IMG/VR virus record: IMGVR_UViG_3300020195_000036
Location: 1-51,215 of that record
Direction: 5' to 3' (one strand)
Length of the DNA stretch: 51,215 nucleotides
Source of the DNA: a virus
Shown here in pieces: positions 9,301 through 17,423 of this stretch (positions are counted from its first letter, which is position 1; every line of letters begins with the position of its first letter). The notes below the pieces were generated by a model, which had not been told where the DNA came from, did not search any database, and worked only from the letters and a program-made list of their open reading frames with translations. Position numbers and translations under genes: made by a program.

Positions 9301-9530
9301 AGGAAGCAAGTAGATCAGAAAAGTTGAATCCTCGACTAGCGTGGCTCAAGGATGACGGCATGTCCAAAGAGGCAGGCAAGAATTACTCTCCCATGGAGCA
9401 GCGTGAACTCATTGGCGAATCAGGAAGCGCTCGTAACCTTGATAAGCTTCAACTCGACGGAACGCATTACGTTGAGGCGCACACCTTGGGAGACGAGCAA
9501 GACATTCCCGATAGCCACTTCCTATTCTAA
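6393..9530 (+). CDS. large zinc-ribbon structural protein of unknown function
   Basis: 1045 residues, start supported by AGAAGGG. Three four-Cys zinc ribbons are visible: C163/C166/C175/C178, C252/C255/C270/C273 and C673/C676/C687/C690. Residues about 286-310 carry a hydrophobic LAPLA repeat followed by MLGQAFMNMAG. A charged helical segment (about 510-550, KREEETERRRLEREQQQ) looks like a coiled coil, and the rest is acidic and probably disordered linker. Similar CPxCG ribbons and Pro/Glu-rich linkers occur in the protease/scaffold protein at 11776, which hints at a shared head or assembly role, although the gene sits between fibre genes. It is not a recognisable portal, terminase or fibre. 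Function unknown. Confidence 0.75.
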   Translation: MKYWQGITIKIGSEYGLVTEYHQDTESYQYVSAERLGVKTVKVKDIERVDIPIARDVAEILRESNYKAGAAYLSEEGWDIVSAFQENDHRDLNRVDPSPPTDYGIPHDDLIWDPDSHTFVRRNDDETDDLHNPGPWGLDPAMHTFRAKNPEFTGIYARIEGSCEDCGGVVSDGICESCGNYEPEQAQPVQPHKDQTSTYLDVDTRSPHGRDDSFPSMISKARASLSSMKNFAHVRDEAAWHEARVGADLESCPECGDFMHDTLDHKEAQCHACGHRQGIVYNVSKQKEALALAPLALAPLALRIAPMLGQAFMNMAGGGEEETGSDVGITSSTEDAIVRSAADVGIAVDNSGQDVMPNAGSQGFTEDHGDSPELLKDTNDIGGTDSHDILNEIQRLMPEIEQYANDPSRSAADHPQLVALDKWLAENIPGYTSQNRTASTYHQAARRPRMCPYHTNLIDYAMALNDPALALKSLGGLMYSEQSCQGGYQLLNKNENPIKCKYKPEMILPGFWEKREEETERRRLEREQQQALEPPTNQEQIQEEVQAVPVNDPLEVIQQDENSVTIPAEQINEMKNEPEAPAAEAIELPTDYDPEAYWEADDVPDFGPPELTTPTGSPTFENFQAPEGYQLVPVEPEMASAVDQSMAVAASKKSFDMNVDRADAGHAPVTFRCPKCGGDVDNGASNCPTCGITEQEAMQISEQQGRDPNHMIVNSTSPEAPENDEDYAADLANRMSPDSGWTSQTMVQVRQILLQQGMNEERVNNVVNSLIADAWDYHPQNEYFGDESTHPSRLDGATFAGRRSPFRQASPAEMSDSADLGGTDAETAGHISPVTQTDNTEETTTHITDGDGEPLQVGGTYDMLNEAVDHLPETVKVTRIDPYYVEFEVINDDMGFSFENRVHAKTIASQGIKFQKHTDNPNAEGRPVEPPEMNADAPTFSDATGVTDLSTGRSAHLAWLVEDVATEVQKEASRSEKLNPRLAWLKDDGMSKEAGKNYSPMEQRELIGESGSARNLDKLQLDGTHYVEAHTLGDEQDIPDSHFLF

Positions 9531-9541
9531 TGGGACTGTAA

Positions 9542-10918
9542 ATGATTAGATCACCCGCGGGTCGCTTGATCGTTTGGAATAACGGCAACGACCAGTACAA
9601 CTACAAAGACCTCCAGTACAACTTTGAAAACATCGACCGTCTAATCGGTAACGATGGATTCGTGGCTGGCGGGACTGGAAGTGCAGGCAGCACAGCTAAC
9701 GTCGCGTCTGGAAGTGCAGGCAACACAGCTACCCGTCGTCAGGATTTAACTGGTGTCGCGTCTGCCTGGCTTGGCCCGGGTGATAAATCTAAGATTTACT
9801 ACAAGGGGACGCACGTCAGTAGCCCCGACCCGGACAAGAGCAGGCTTGCTCCCGCGAGGACCCTGTACAGAATCATCTATGCGTTGACGGCAAACCAAGC
9901 GCCGCTAGGCCAAGTCACGATGTGGTATCGTCACGACAACTTGATCTCGCCACCCGCCGGGTGGGAAATCTGTGACGGCCGCATACTACAGTCCGACGAT
10001 CACTCGTTCGGTGACTACACATACCAGATGCCTGACCTACGTAACAAGTTCATCATAGGTGGCGACCTGAATAAACTGCGAACAGATGCTGGCCTGGCGG
10101 GCGATAACCTAAACTTTGCTGACGGAAACAACGGTGGCCTGCTTGCTACGAACGCTCCCGGCGTTGGCTACGACTCTATTCGTAATACTTCGTCAGCGAC
10201 TCGTAAGGCTAAGAATGGTAAGCGAAACTTAAGCCATACACACTCGTCTGGGTCTTTCGCGGCCGTGGCTCATAGCCACGCCCACAACCACGCTCATATT
10301 GTGCCTACTCATAGCCACGTTGTGCCGGCTCACACTCACTACATGGATCATGTCCACACTACGCCAGAGCACTATCATGGTAGCGACCTCGTCAGCAGAA
10401 ACAACCCTGGGGCTGGTGGCAATTTTACTTCGAGAGATGTGGTGGCACAACCAGACGACGCAAAGAGCACTTCACCCTGGTCGACGTATAACTGGCAAGC
10501 GATGGGGGTAGGCACGACATTCTCAGTACAAACATCACCGAGTCGAGATTTTAATATTCAATTCCACGGCCTTGATGCAAGTTTCTTTCCGAGGCTTATG
10601 TTCAATCACTACTTTACATCAACGCCAGTACACAGCACTTCCAACGTACATCAGGATTTCACTGCCGCCAACGAAGCCGCTCTCACTTCGCCGGATGGTC
10701 AGGGTGGGACTAGCGGACCTAACATTCTCGCTACTAATCCTAGTGGCGCTGAGGTCACCGGCACCAGCGCAGCCGCCGGCTATTCAACAACCAGCGAGAT
10801 AGATGGTGGCGGCCTAATAGACGTACGTCCGGCTTTTGTTGGTCTGTTGTTTATCATGAAAGTAAAGAAGTACTTCGGCATAATTGACGACGACCGCAAC
10901 CTATTCGATTCACTGTAG
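9542..10918 (+). CDS. tail-collar fibre protein with long HxH cluster (copy 4)
   Basis: 458 residues, twice the length of the other collar proteins. The N-terminal 110 residues are a distinct attachment region (GSAGSTANVASGSAGNTATR). The collar domain follows (GQVTMWYRHDNLISPPAGWE, ICDGRIL, YQMPDLRNKFIIGG). About residues 230-290 hold one of the densest His arrays here: SHTHSS, AHSHAHNHAHI, THSHVV, AHTHYMDHVHTT, EHYHG. The closing DVRPAFVGLLFIMKVKKYFG is the usual final strand with an extra 14-residue tail. By analogy with T4 gp37/gp12 the HxH array should bind metal ions in a trimeric needle (inference). It may be the main short or side fibre. Confidence 0.88.
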   Translation: MIRSPAGRLIVWNNGNDQYNYKDLQYNFENIDRLIGNDGFVAGGTGSAGSTANVASGSAGNTATRRQDLTGVASAWLGPGDKSKIYYKGTHVSSPDPDKSRLAPARTLYRIIYALTANQAPLGQVTMWYRHDNLISPPAGWEICDGRILQSDDHSFGDYTYQMPDLRNKFIIGGDLNKLRTDAGLAGDNLNFADGNNGGLLATNAPGVGYDSIRNTSSATRKAKNGKRNLSHTHSSGSFAAVAHSHAHNHAHIVPTHSHVVPAHTHYMDHVHTTPEHYHGSDLVSRNNPGAGGNFTSRDVVAQPDDAKSTSPWSTYNWQAMGVGTTFSVQTSPSRDFNIQFHGLDASFFPRLMFNHYFTSTPVHSTSNVHQDFTAANEAALTSPDGQGGTSGPNILATNPSGAEVTGTSAAAGYSTTSEIDGGGLIDVRPAFVGLLFIMKVKKYFGIIDDDRNLFDSL

Positions 10919-10927
10919 GAGTGATAC

Positions 10928-11776
10928 ATGCAAACTGAAAGCCTCATGGTACGTAGGTCGGCCACTATCTCTAAGGACGAGGCCCTTAAGCGTCTCGCAA
11001 CCAAGTACCCTGGGCATAAGGTAACGAGCTTCCGAACTGAGACCGTGGACGACAAAGAATTTTACATCGCACATCTAACCAAGGGTGCCGAGGTGGGCAT
11101 TGCTGACGCTCTGTCTATGCCTGCGCCTGAGCCTCCGGCTCTGGACTTACCGCCAACTGATGACGATAAGGAATCAGATGAGAAGCCCAAGGAAGACAAG
11201 GGAGATAACAGCGAGATTATGGGACGACTCGACAAGATCGAAGATATGTTGAAGACCCTTGTCGGCGGCGATGATCCTGATACCGCCGGTGACCCTGTTC
11301 CTAAGGGTCACGGCAAGCCTCTCCCCCCTCCAGTGATGCCTCCTGGCGGTGGCATTGGGCACGGAATGGGCAACCCTATGATGGCAAAGCGATTAGCCGG
11401 GCGAGTAAATCTTACCACCGTGCGAGACAATTCAAGGAACGTCAAGATGGCTGCGGCTCGCACTGAGCTAGACACAGAGTTTGGTCCATATGGATTCAAG
11501 GTCAAGAAGATGATCCGCCGCGATGACAAGATCGTGGCTGGCTTGGTGCGAGTGGCGTACATGAAGGATGAACTTATCCCCGATGAAGAGAACATTGATC
11601 CCGCCACAGGCCAACGCATCCAACAGAATCAACGTTCGCAGATGCCTTGGCAGGGCAACGATGCTCCGCGTATGCAGAACCCGGGTCAGAACATGATGCT
11701 CACGCCTGAGCAAATCGAGCAGCAACGTCTATTGGAAGAGCAGCAGTTGCAACCACAAGTGGGTCCACTAGTTTAA
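10928..11776 (+). CDS. scaffold-like, low-complexity head assembly protein (putative)
   Basis: 282 residues with GTAGGAGT before the ATG. The N-terminal 60 residues form a small alpha/beta region (TISKDEALKRLATKYPGHKV). An acidic linker rich in D, E, P and K follows, then a short helix (IMGRLDKIEDMLKTLVGG). Next come a Pro/Gly/Met stretch, a basic patch (LAGRVNLTTVRDNSRNVKMA) and a Gln/Met-rich tail ending in helix (EQIEQQRLLEEQQLQ). It overlaps the start of the prohead-protease fusion (TAATG). Charged helical and disordered composition just upstream of protease and capsid genes fits a scaffold or head-core protein, but no family is recognised. Confidence 0.65.
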   Translation: MQTESLMVRRSATISKDEALKRLATKYPGHKVTSFRTETVDDKEFYIAHLTKGAEVGIADALSMPAPEPPALDLPPTDDDKESDEKPKEDKGDNSEIMGRLDKIEDMLKTLVGGDDPDTAGDPVPKGHGKPLPPPVMPPGGGIGHGMGNPMMAKRLAGRVNLTTVRDNSRNVKMAAARTELDTEFGPYGFKVKKMIRRDDKIVAGLVRVAYMKDELIPDEENIDPATGQRIQQNQRSQMPWQGNDAPRMQNPGQNMMLTPEQIEQQRLLEEQQLQPQVGPLV

Positions 11777-14700
11777 TGTTTAGCAAGTTCGCAAGCCTTG
11801 AAGTAGGAGAAGTCTTAGAAGTTCGTTCTTCGCCCACCAGGGTGGAGGACGCGAGCCTGGACCGATACTCTTCATACAATGACTATCGCACAGACGATGG
11901 CTTCATTTATACTCGCGTGCGTGCTATCTCTAGTCGCGTCAATAAAAATTATGATGGTTGGCCGTCCGAAGAGCTACAGAAGGCTTATCGAACATTCATC
12001 GGCAAGCCCATCTTTGTCGACCACAACAACTCTAACACTGAGCGCTCTCGTGGTGTTATCGTTGACGCTACTCTTCACGTCGAAGATGGCAAGTCATCGA
12101 CCCATGATTCGTACTACAGCACGGCGCCTGACAATCACAAGCCGCCGACTTGGATCGAGTTGCTCCTAGAAACTGACGCTAGCGCTTTTCCTAAACTAGC
12201 GAAAGCTATTGTCGATGGGGACATTGACGGCGTAAGCATGGGTTGCTTTGTGGCTGGTGCTCTCATCACTCTAAGCGACGGTACTCGTAAACCGATTGAA
12301 GATATTGTTGTGGGTGATCGAATTCTTACTCATGAAGGAACAGTCGAATCCGTAACGTACTTCATGAAGCGCTGGTACACTGGTAACGTTCATGAGATTG
12401 TAGGATATGGACACAGTGAGAAGGCTCTCATTACCGACGAGCACCCGGTGTGGATTCGACGCAGCGAGTTCGAAGGGTGGATCGACGCAAAAGATGTACG
12501 CATTAACGACTACATTATGACGCCCTCTCGTTCGTCAGAAGAGTCAAGGTTCATTCCGAAGCAGGTCAATCGCAAAGTGCGTTACACCGGCTCAGTGCCG
12601 CAATCGTGTGTCGCCGCTATTGATGGTGCCGTTGCTGTCGCTGTACGTAGCCCTAGGGTCTTTGTTGATGAAGGCAAACTGTATCGCAAGATCAAAGAGA
12701 TACGTACGACTCAACACGAGGGGTTTGTTTATAACTTCGATGTTGAGGGTGCTGACTCTTATGTCGCGGGCAACATGTCAGTTCACAACTGCAACGTAGA
12801 ACGCACGCGCTGCTCTGTCTGTTCGAATTGGGCATACGCTCCTGAAGACTTCTGTACTCATGTGAAGCTCAAGGGCGCACACTTCGACAGCTACGACCAC
12901 ATGGGTCGCAAGTCGAGTAAGCTAGCCTGGGAAGATTGCTACGATGTGGGCTTCTTCGAGATCAGTTACGTGTTCGATCCAGCAGACGAGACGGCTCTAG
13001 TTCACGAAGTCAAGACTGCCAAGACTGCGGCGCATCCTTATTACGACGATGAATACATTAACCCCGAAGACAATAAAGATACCGCTCCTGATCTGACTGA
13101 GGTTCCGCATTGGAGTCTAGACTCTTCTGATCCCACGCATCAGGTCGAGATGGAGAGGCGCCGCAATGATCCTCCTGATCCTAACAATCCGGTGGCAGAT
13201 GATGTGTTCAAGGTCGGACCCGCTCCTCATGAGCCCTCAGCTACCGAGCGCGTAGGGCCTCCCGGCGCTGACGCCTTCACACAATATTTGCAGCGGGCTG
13301 CGCCGCAATCTGAATTTACGGATGCCGGTGGTGGCCCTGTAGACACACAGAGCGACCTTGATATGTTCCCGCATCCAGATGACCCTCGAAGCCAGACAGC
13401 ACTAGCGACGGCGAGCTACCCAGAGTGGACGAATGAGTTTGCTGACGTGGCGGTAGATAAAGGGTATACTTCTCCTGAATACATAAAGGAATACTCAAAG
13501 CTATGGCAACTATCACCTGAACAGGTACAACAAGCCATGAACGACGCCCAACAACGACGACAGTCTAGCACTTTCGACAGCGTTCTCAAGGAAGCTGGAT
13601 TCAAGCTGCTAGCCGAAAACCCACTGCCTCAATCAATGGAACTCACCATCCCGGATCATGTAGACACTCTCCGTCAGGAGAAGGTCTGCCCGATCTGCGG
13701 CTCAGAGATGGACAGTGGCGAGTGCGCGGTCTGTCATTACGTTGAGCCGCCGGCTGGCTTTGATAACCCTGACCTTGGATTGGCGCAACAGGTGCGCGAC
13801 ATGATCGAAGAGTCAGGAGAGAACCTTGTCGCAGGTGGGCAACCACCTGAGATGGCGCCGCCGGGTGGAGGAATGCCTCCTGGAATGCCCGGCAATGCAG
13901 GCGACCCGATGCCCGGTACACCTGGGCCACCCACCCCTGGAACTATGGCAGCTACTAATTATGCCACAAACCCCCACGAAGTAAAAGATGAGTGGGGAAT
14001 TGTTATTCGTTCAAGAGTAGCATCACGAATTGATAAGCGAGAGCTTCCGATTCTACCACCGACCCGGGTCACTACAGATTTACCGCAGAACCCTAAGGTC
14101 GTAACAAATTCTTCCATGCCAGTTGAATCAAACACAAAGGACAACACTGAAATCATGAGCAATTGGAACGAGATCGCCAAGAAGCTGGAGTCTAGGAACC
14201 TAGACCCGCGCAAGGTGGCCGCTCTAGCTGATGCTGGTGTCTTCGAAAAGCTCATCGAGCGTCTTGCCGCTGATGCTGTAGCAGAGCCGGCAGACTTTCC
14301 CAACACTGACGTTGACTCGCGAGCGCAACTTGGCGGCGACCCCACCAAAGACGCGGATCACGTCGAAGTCGACAAGCCCCTCAAGGAAGAGGTTGGCGAC
14401 AAGACAAAGACCTGGGGCGACAATAGTGCTCCCGCTGTTACATCAGAAGACGGCAGCGTAGGACAGGGACCAATCGGTTCACCTATCCACAGTACTCAGA
14501 AGAATGCTAACCCGATTCCAGGCAGTGAGACTCCTTGGAAGGCTGATGCGCAGATTGATGTGGAGAAGCCGCTCAACACAGAAGAGGTCGGAGAGAAGAC
14601 AAAGACCTGGGGCGATGACAAGTTCCATACCACTGATCCAGTTACCACTGATGGTAGCGGCAACGACATGGGTGGACCAATCGGTCAGGCTATCTCATCT

Positions 14701-14985
14701 GCTAAGACTCACTGGATGAAGTCACTCAAGGTGGCTGAAACAGAAATTGATCTAGGAGTGCTAACACCAGAAGAGAAGTATGACCGCGTAGCCATTCTCG
14801 ACGGCATGACTCCTCAGCAAGTCGAGGCCGTTGGTCAGACGCTAGCAATGGTTCGTAAGGCGAACCTTCGCAAGGCAAAAGCTATGCCAAAGACTGTTCC
14901 CGGTCTAGGACAAGTCGTAGCTTCAACTCAGGGAACTTCAGAAACTTCTGAGGTCAATGACGACTCGGCACTATTTATCCGATAG
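11776..14985 (+). CDS. prohead maturation protease fused to scaffold-like region, interrupted by a mini-intein
   Basis: 1069 residues before splicing, 887 after. Residues 1-156 plus the segment after 339 resemble phage prohead proteases of the herpesvirus-assemblin-like fold: FVDHNN (H83) and DGVSMG (S154) fit the His and Ser of that family. A 182-residue Hint domain (157-338) interrupts the chain just after SMG. Rejoining gives GCNVERTRCSVCSNWA, a Cys cluster (C339, C346, C349, C360, H362) that may bind zinc. Further on are a zinc ribbon (C638/C641/C650/C653), a Pro/Gly/Met linker (about 690-720) and an acidic scaffold-like tail containing a duplicated module (KTKTWGD...GGPIG, twice). Upstream of decoration and capsid genes, it probably cleaves scaffold and capsid precursors. 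The protease assignment is by motif and context, not strong similarity. Confidence 0.78.
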   Translation: MFSKFASLEVGEVLEVRSSPTRVEDASLDRYSSYNDYRTDDGFIYTRVRAISSRVNKNYDGWPSEELQKAYRTFIGKPIFVDHNNSNTERSRGVIVDATLHVEDGKSSTHDSYYSTAPDNHKPPTWIELLLETDASAFPKLAKAIVDGDIDGVSMGCFVAGALITLSDGTRKPIEDIVVGDRILTHEGTVESVTYFMKRWYTGNVHEIVGYGHSEKALITDEHPVWIRRSEFEGWIDAKDVRINDYIMTPSRSSEESRFIPKQVNRKVRYTGSVPQSCVAAIDGAVAVAVRSPRVFVDEGKLYRKIKEIRTTQHEGFVYNFDVEGADSYVAGNMSVHNCNVERTRCSVCSNWAYAPEDFCTHVKLKGAHFDSYDHMGRKSSKLAWEDCYDVGFFEISYVFDPADETALVHEVKTAKTAAHPYYDDEYINPEDNKDTAPDLTEVPHWSLDSSDPTHQVEMERRRNDPPDPNNPVADDVFKVGPAPHEPSATERVGPPGADAFTQYLQRAAPQSEFTDAGGGPVDTQSDLDMFPHPDDPRSQTALATASYPEWTNEFADVAVDKGYTSPEYIKEYSKLWQLSPEQVQQAMNDAQQRRQSSTFDSVLKEAGFKLLAENPLPQSMELTIPDHVDTLRQEKVCPICGSEMDSGECAVCHYVEPPAGFDNPDLGLAQQVRDMIEESGENLVAGGQPPEMAPPGGGMPPGMPGNAGDPMPGTPGPPTPGTMAATNYATNPHEVKDEWGIVIRSRVASRIDKRELPILPPTRVTTDLPQNPKVVTNSSMPVESNTKDNTEIMSNWNEIAKKLESRNLDPRKVAALADAGVFEKLIERLAADAVAEPADFPNTDVDSRAQLGGDPTKDADHVEVDKPLKEEVGDKTKTWGDNSAPAVTSEDGSVGQGPIGSPIHSTQKNANPIPGSETPWKADAQIDVEKPLNTEEVGEKTKTWGDDKFHTTDPVTTDGSGNDMGGPIGQAISSAKTHWMKSLKVAETEIDLGVLTPEEKYDRVAILDGMTPQQVEAVGQTLAMVRKANLRKAKAMPKTVPGLGQVVASTQGTSETSEVNDDSALFIR
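12244..12789 (+). other. mini-intein (Hint domain, no homing endonuclease)
   Basis: In-frame 182-residue insertion. It begins with Cys (CFVAGALITLSDGTRKPIED, block A). Block B follows (ITDEHPVWI, with the T-x-x-H pattern), then a WIDAKDVRINDYI segment. Block F is GFVYNFDVEGADSYVAG and the end is SVHN followed by Cys. All splicing residues are present: Cys1, block B Thr/His, penultimate His337, Asn338 and +1 Cys339. There is no LAGLIDADG or HNH segment between blocks B and F, only about 70 residues, so it should splice but not home by itself. It interrupts the protease domain between G156 and C339. Confidence 0.93.
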
Positions 14986-15044
14986 AGCCGCGTCTTGAAT
15001 CTGTGATAATCCACTTATCACTCTAAAGGAAAATATACAATCTA

Positions 15045-15626
15045 ATGCTACGAGTACAGAAGTTAGTGAACCAGTACCGTCGCCGCACCCTTCGCGTTCT
15101 TTATGGACCGACCCAGGCGACTCCGTACGGTATGACACTATCAAGCAATTTCAATCGAAGCGGTGGCGCTATTAGCCTAACAGGACACGTTGGCAAGGCT
15201 GCCATCTATCCTGGTATGGTGGCAGTTAAGCTCGTTGGTGAGGTCGTAACACTCCACGGATCAACCGAAGGAACTGGAACGGACACAATCACCACTCCGA
15301 GCCTTCACCCCTTCGGCCTATTCGGCAACTTTGTTGGCGGCGAACTGGACGACATCGGAGATCGTGGCGAAGTTGGCGTATGGCGAGGACGTGGATCAGT
15401 CTACCAGGTCCTAGCACCGGCATTCGACGACACTGGTCTCGAAGCTCCGGCCGCAGCCGAGGACGCAGCGGCCCTCGCGAATGAGGTCTACATGGCCGCA
15501 GGAACCGATGGGCGCCTTGTCTTTGACAACCTGGCCGTCAACTCAGAGACCCTTGACCACATCCAGGCAGCACGACTCATCGAGCGTCTGTCTGTCAATG
15601 CAGTCGTCATCGAGCTACTGACCTAA
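15045..15626 (+). CDS. probable head decoration protein
   Basis: 193 residues between the protease and the major capsid gene, the usual place for a capsid decoration or stabilisation protein. The N-terminus is basic (VQKLVNQYRRRTLRVLYG). The core is beta-rich (GAISLTGHVGKAAIYPGMVAVKL, VGVWRGRGSVYQVL), with an Ala-rich acidic segment (APAAAEDAAALANEVY) and a helical end (QAARLIERLSVNAVVIELLT). Codon use shifts towards that of the capsid gene, suggesting high expression. AAGGA lies 14 bases before the ATG, an unusually long spacing also seen at 21795. No named family is recognised. Confidence 0.7.
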   Translation: MLRVQKLVNQYRRRTLRVLYGPTQATPYGMTLSSNFNRSGGAISLTGHVGKAAIYPGMVAVKLVGEVVTLHGSTEGTGTDTITTPSLHPFGLFGNFVGGELDDIGDRGEVGVWRGRGSVYQVLAPAFDDTGLEAPAAAEDAAALANEVYMAAGTDGRLVFDNLAVNSETLDHIQAARLIERLSVNAVVIELLT

Positions 15627-15640
15627 GGATATTGAGAAAC

Positions 15641-16699
15641 ATGTCACTTGGTTTAACAAAGCGATCAGCAATCAACTCTAGCGACTACGAGGCAAAGCTG
15701 AGCGGTATGAGCAAGCTCACTACCGACCAGAAGAAGTCTCGCCTAGAGGCAATCCTAGCCGACAAGAACAACGCAATGCAGCGCATCGGCCAGGGCATGA
15801 TTGGCCCGATTCAGATTCGTCTGAGGTACGAGGGAATTGTCCGAAACGTTCTCGTTGAAGACACCCTAGAGCGTGGACCGCTCATGCCTTACGATATCCT
15901 GGACGACCTCGGTATGGCGTACGTGCTTAACAGCACTGACGCTGAGGTCAAGGTTCAGGTCTTCGAAGGCAAGCAGGCGTTCCCGAACCTCTTCCGCATT
16001 GCATCTCAGCCGCGTGTCCGCAAGGAAGACCTGTACTTCCTACGAGTCAACGCAGTGGAATACGCGCAGGACGAATCTCGTCAGGCGATCCAGAAGGCTG
16101 AAGACCAGAGGCTCATTCTCCTCCTAGAGTCATCAATCGTTGACTTCGGAGTGAACGGTCCGCCTCCGGTCGGTGGTACTCAGACTGGCATTTCTGCTGG
16201 TCCGGCTGGTTTCACTCGTGAGAAGACAATCCTTATCGGCGCTGGCAACCCGCTAGAGCCGCAGGACTTCTACTCAGCGATCACCATGGTCGAGATCGAG
16301 CAGCTAGAGGCTAAGCGAATCCTCATGCATCCGCAGGACATTCGTGACCTCTACACCTGGGACTTCCACCAGACCTCACTCGACTGGAGGAACAAGGTCG
16401 TCGGTGGCGAGTCAATCGCCAGCTTCGGTGAGTTCACCATCCAGAAGAGTGTTATTGTTCCGCAGGGTGAAATCTTCATCATGGCAGAGCCCAACTTCGT
16501 TGGTGTCTTCCCGGTCATGTACTCACTTGACGTTGAAGAGAACCACCAGGTCGAGCAGTTCTACAAGGGCTGGGTTATGGACGAGCTAGTTGGAATGCTC
16601 GTTCTGAACGCTCGCGGCATCGCCCGCATCATGAAGGCAGACTCATACGCTACCAGCGGTGTGGTCACCGACATCTCAAAGAGGGGATTGTATGTTTAG
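15641..16699 (+). CDS. major capsid protein (HK97-fold type)
   Basis: 352 residues from the ATG at 15641; an in-frame TTG at 15632 would add three residues but lies too close to AAGGA (15625-15629). The N-terminal helix is charged (LTTDQKKSRLEAILADKNNA), as in N-arm or delta regions. The sequence then shows the layout of myovirus capsid proteins: LRYEGIVRNVLVEDTLERG, an E-loop-like VQVFEGKQAF segment, LLLESSIVDFG, and IEQLEAKRILMHPQDIRDL followed by GGESIASFGEFTIQKS. Near the end, GEIFIMAEPNFVGVFPVMYS and GMLVLNARGIARI are the conserved P-domain strands. Wobble positions are strongly C/G-biased compared with neighbours, fitting very high expression. A strong terminator follows. Confidence 0.85.
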   Translation: MSLGLTKRSAINSSDYEAKLSGMSKLTTDQKKSRLEAILADKNNAMQRIGQGMIGPIQIRLRYEGIVRNVLVEDTLERGPLMPYDILDDLGMAYVLNSTDAEVKVQVFEGKQAFPNLFRIASQPRVRKEDLYFLRVNAVEYAQDESRQAIQKAEDQRLILLLESSIVDFGVNGPPPVGGTQTGISAGPAGFTREKTILIGAGNPLEPQDFYSAITMVEIEQLEAKRILMHPQDIRDLYTWDFHQTSLDWRNKVVGGESIASFGEFTIQKSVIVPQGEIFIMAEPNFVGVFPVMYSLDVEENHQVEQFYKGWVMDELVGMLVLNARGIARIMKADSYATSGVVTDISKRGLYV

Positions 16700-16770
16700 A
16701 CTGTAGCGAATTAGCTGCAATCATAACATCAAGGCTAGCGCATAGCACAACTCTGATAACCAACAGCAAC

Positions 16771-16806
16771 GAAGCCTCGGTCGGAATGACCGGGGCTTCC
16801 TTGTTT
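16771..16806 (+). terminator. rho-independent terminator after the capsid gene
   Basis: A 12-bp stem (GAAGCCTCGGTC at 16771-16782, paired with 16788-16799, one G-T wobble) with a 5-base loop, followed by CTTGTTT. It lies 70 bases past the capsid stop and should end or reduce the head transcript. Confidence 0.85.
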
Positions 16807-16882
16807 CTGGAGTCAAACGCTAGTTCAATTTATGACATAGCCATACCCCCAACGATGGGGCAGACCTAAGAGGAGTTACATT

Positions 16883-17386
16883 ATGGCACCTAGAAAAACC
16901 GCGAAATATATTCGCAACCTTCAACCCGTCCGATGTCGGATTCGCTTCGCATCAAAGAATGATCCGTTCCACTTCACATTGGAGCCGCGAGGGTTGAGGA
17001 ACGACACGCATCTGGTCCCCGCTGAACTGCTTGAGCATCCTGACAATGTTCGAAATCTTGATGTCGGAATGTACGAGTACATCACCAAGGCTGAGAAGGA
17101 CAAGATCGAATACTACAGCCCTTCGACGCCACAGGGATCGCAGACGTTGGCAGACGGCCCGGTATTCAAAGGAATCGTGCGACCCGAAGACGTCCAGACC
17201 GGGAGAGCAACGAAGGTAGATGAGAGAGGTCATCTCGTTCGTGAGGTTCAGGCTCCGCATCAGGGCGCTAACGTCGATGAAGCGGTTGGTCCGAAGCGGG
17301 CAGTAGTTCCCGGCTCGGAGGATTTCGGCTCGACTAGCAATTTCCTACAGACCGGCGTAGTTAAGAGGCAACGAGCAGATGGCTAG
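16883..17386 (+). CDS. neck-region protein of unknown function
   Basis: 167 residues, start supported by AGAGGAG. The gene has its own terminators on both sides (16771-16806 and 17424-17452), so it may be transcribed separately. The N-terminus is basic (APRKTAKYIRNLQPVRCRIR), with a beta-like core (DPFHFTLEPRGLRNDTHLV) and an Arg/Gly/acidic, probably flexible C-terminal half (GRATKVDERGHLVREVQAPH). In related phages, small proteins in this place often contact the capsid or neck; here the function is unknown. Confidence 0.7.
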   Translation: MAPRKTAKYIRNLQPVRCRIRFASKNDPFHFTLEPRGLRNDTHLVPAELLEHPDNVRNLDVGMYEYITKAEKDKIEYYSPSTPQGSQTLADGPVFKGIVRPEDVQTGRATKVDERGHLVREVQAPHQGANVDEAVGPKRAVVPGSEDFGSTSNFLQTGVVKRQRADG

Positions 17387-17423
17387 ACTCGTTTTTGATA
17401 GACAATCTATCTGGTAACTGGTG

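Noticed and set aside
15013-15031. Hairpin between the protease and decoration genes
   Set aside because: The stem is only 6 bp, AT-rich and without a T-run, so it is not called a terminator.
16846-16860. CCCC/GGGG hairpin before the gene at 16883
   Set aside because: The four-base stem is too short to call as an operator or terminator.
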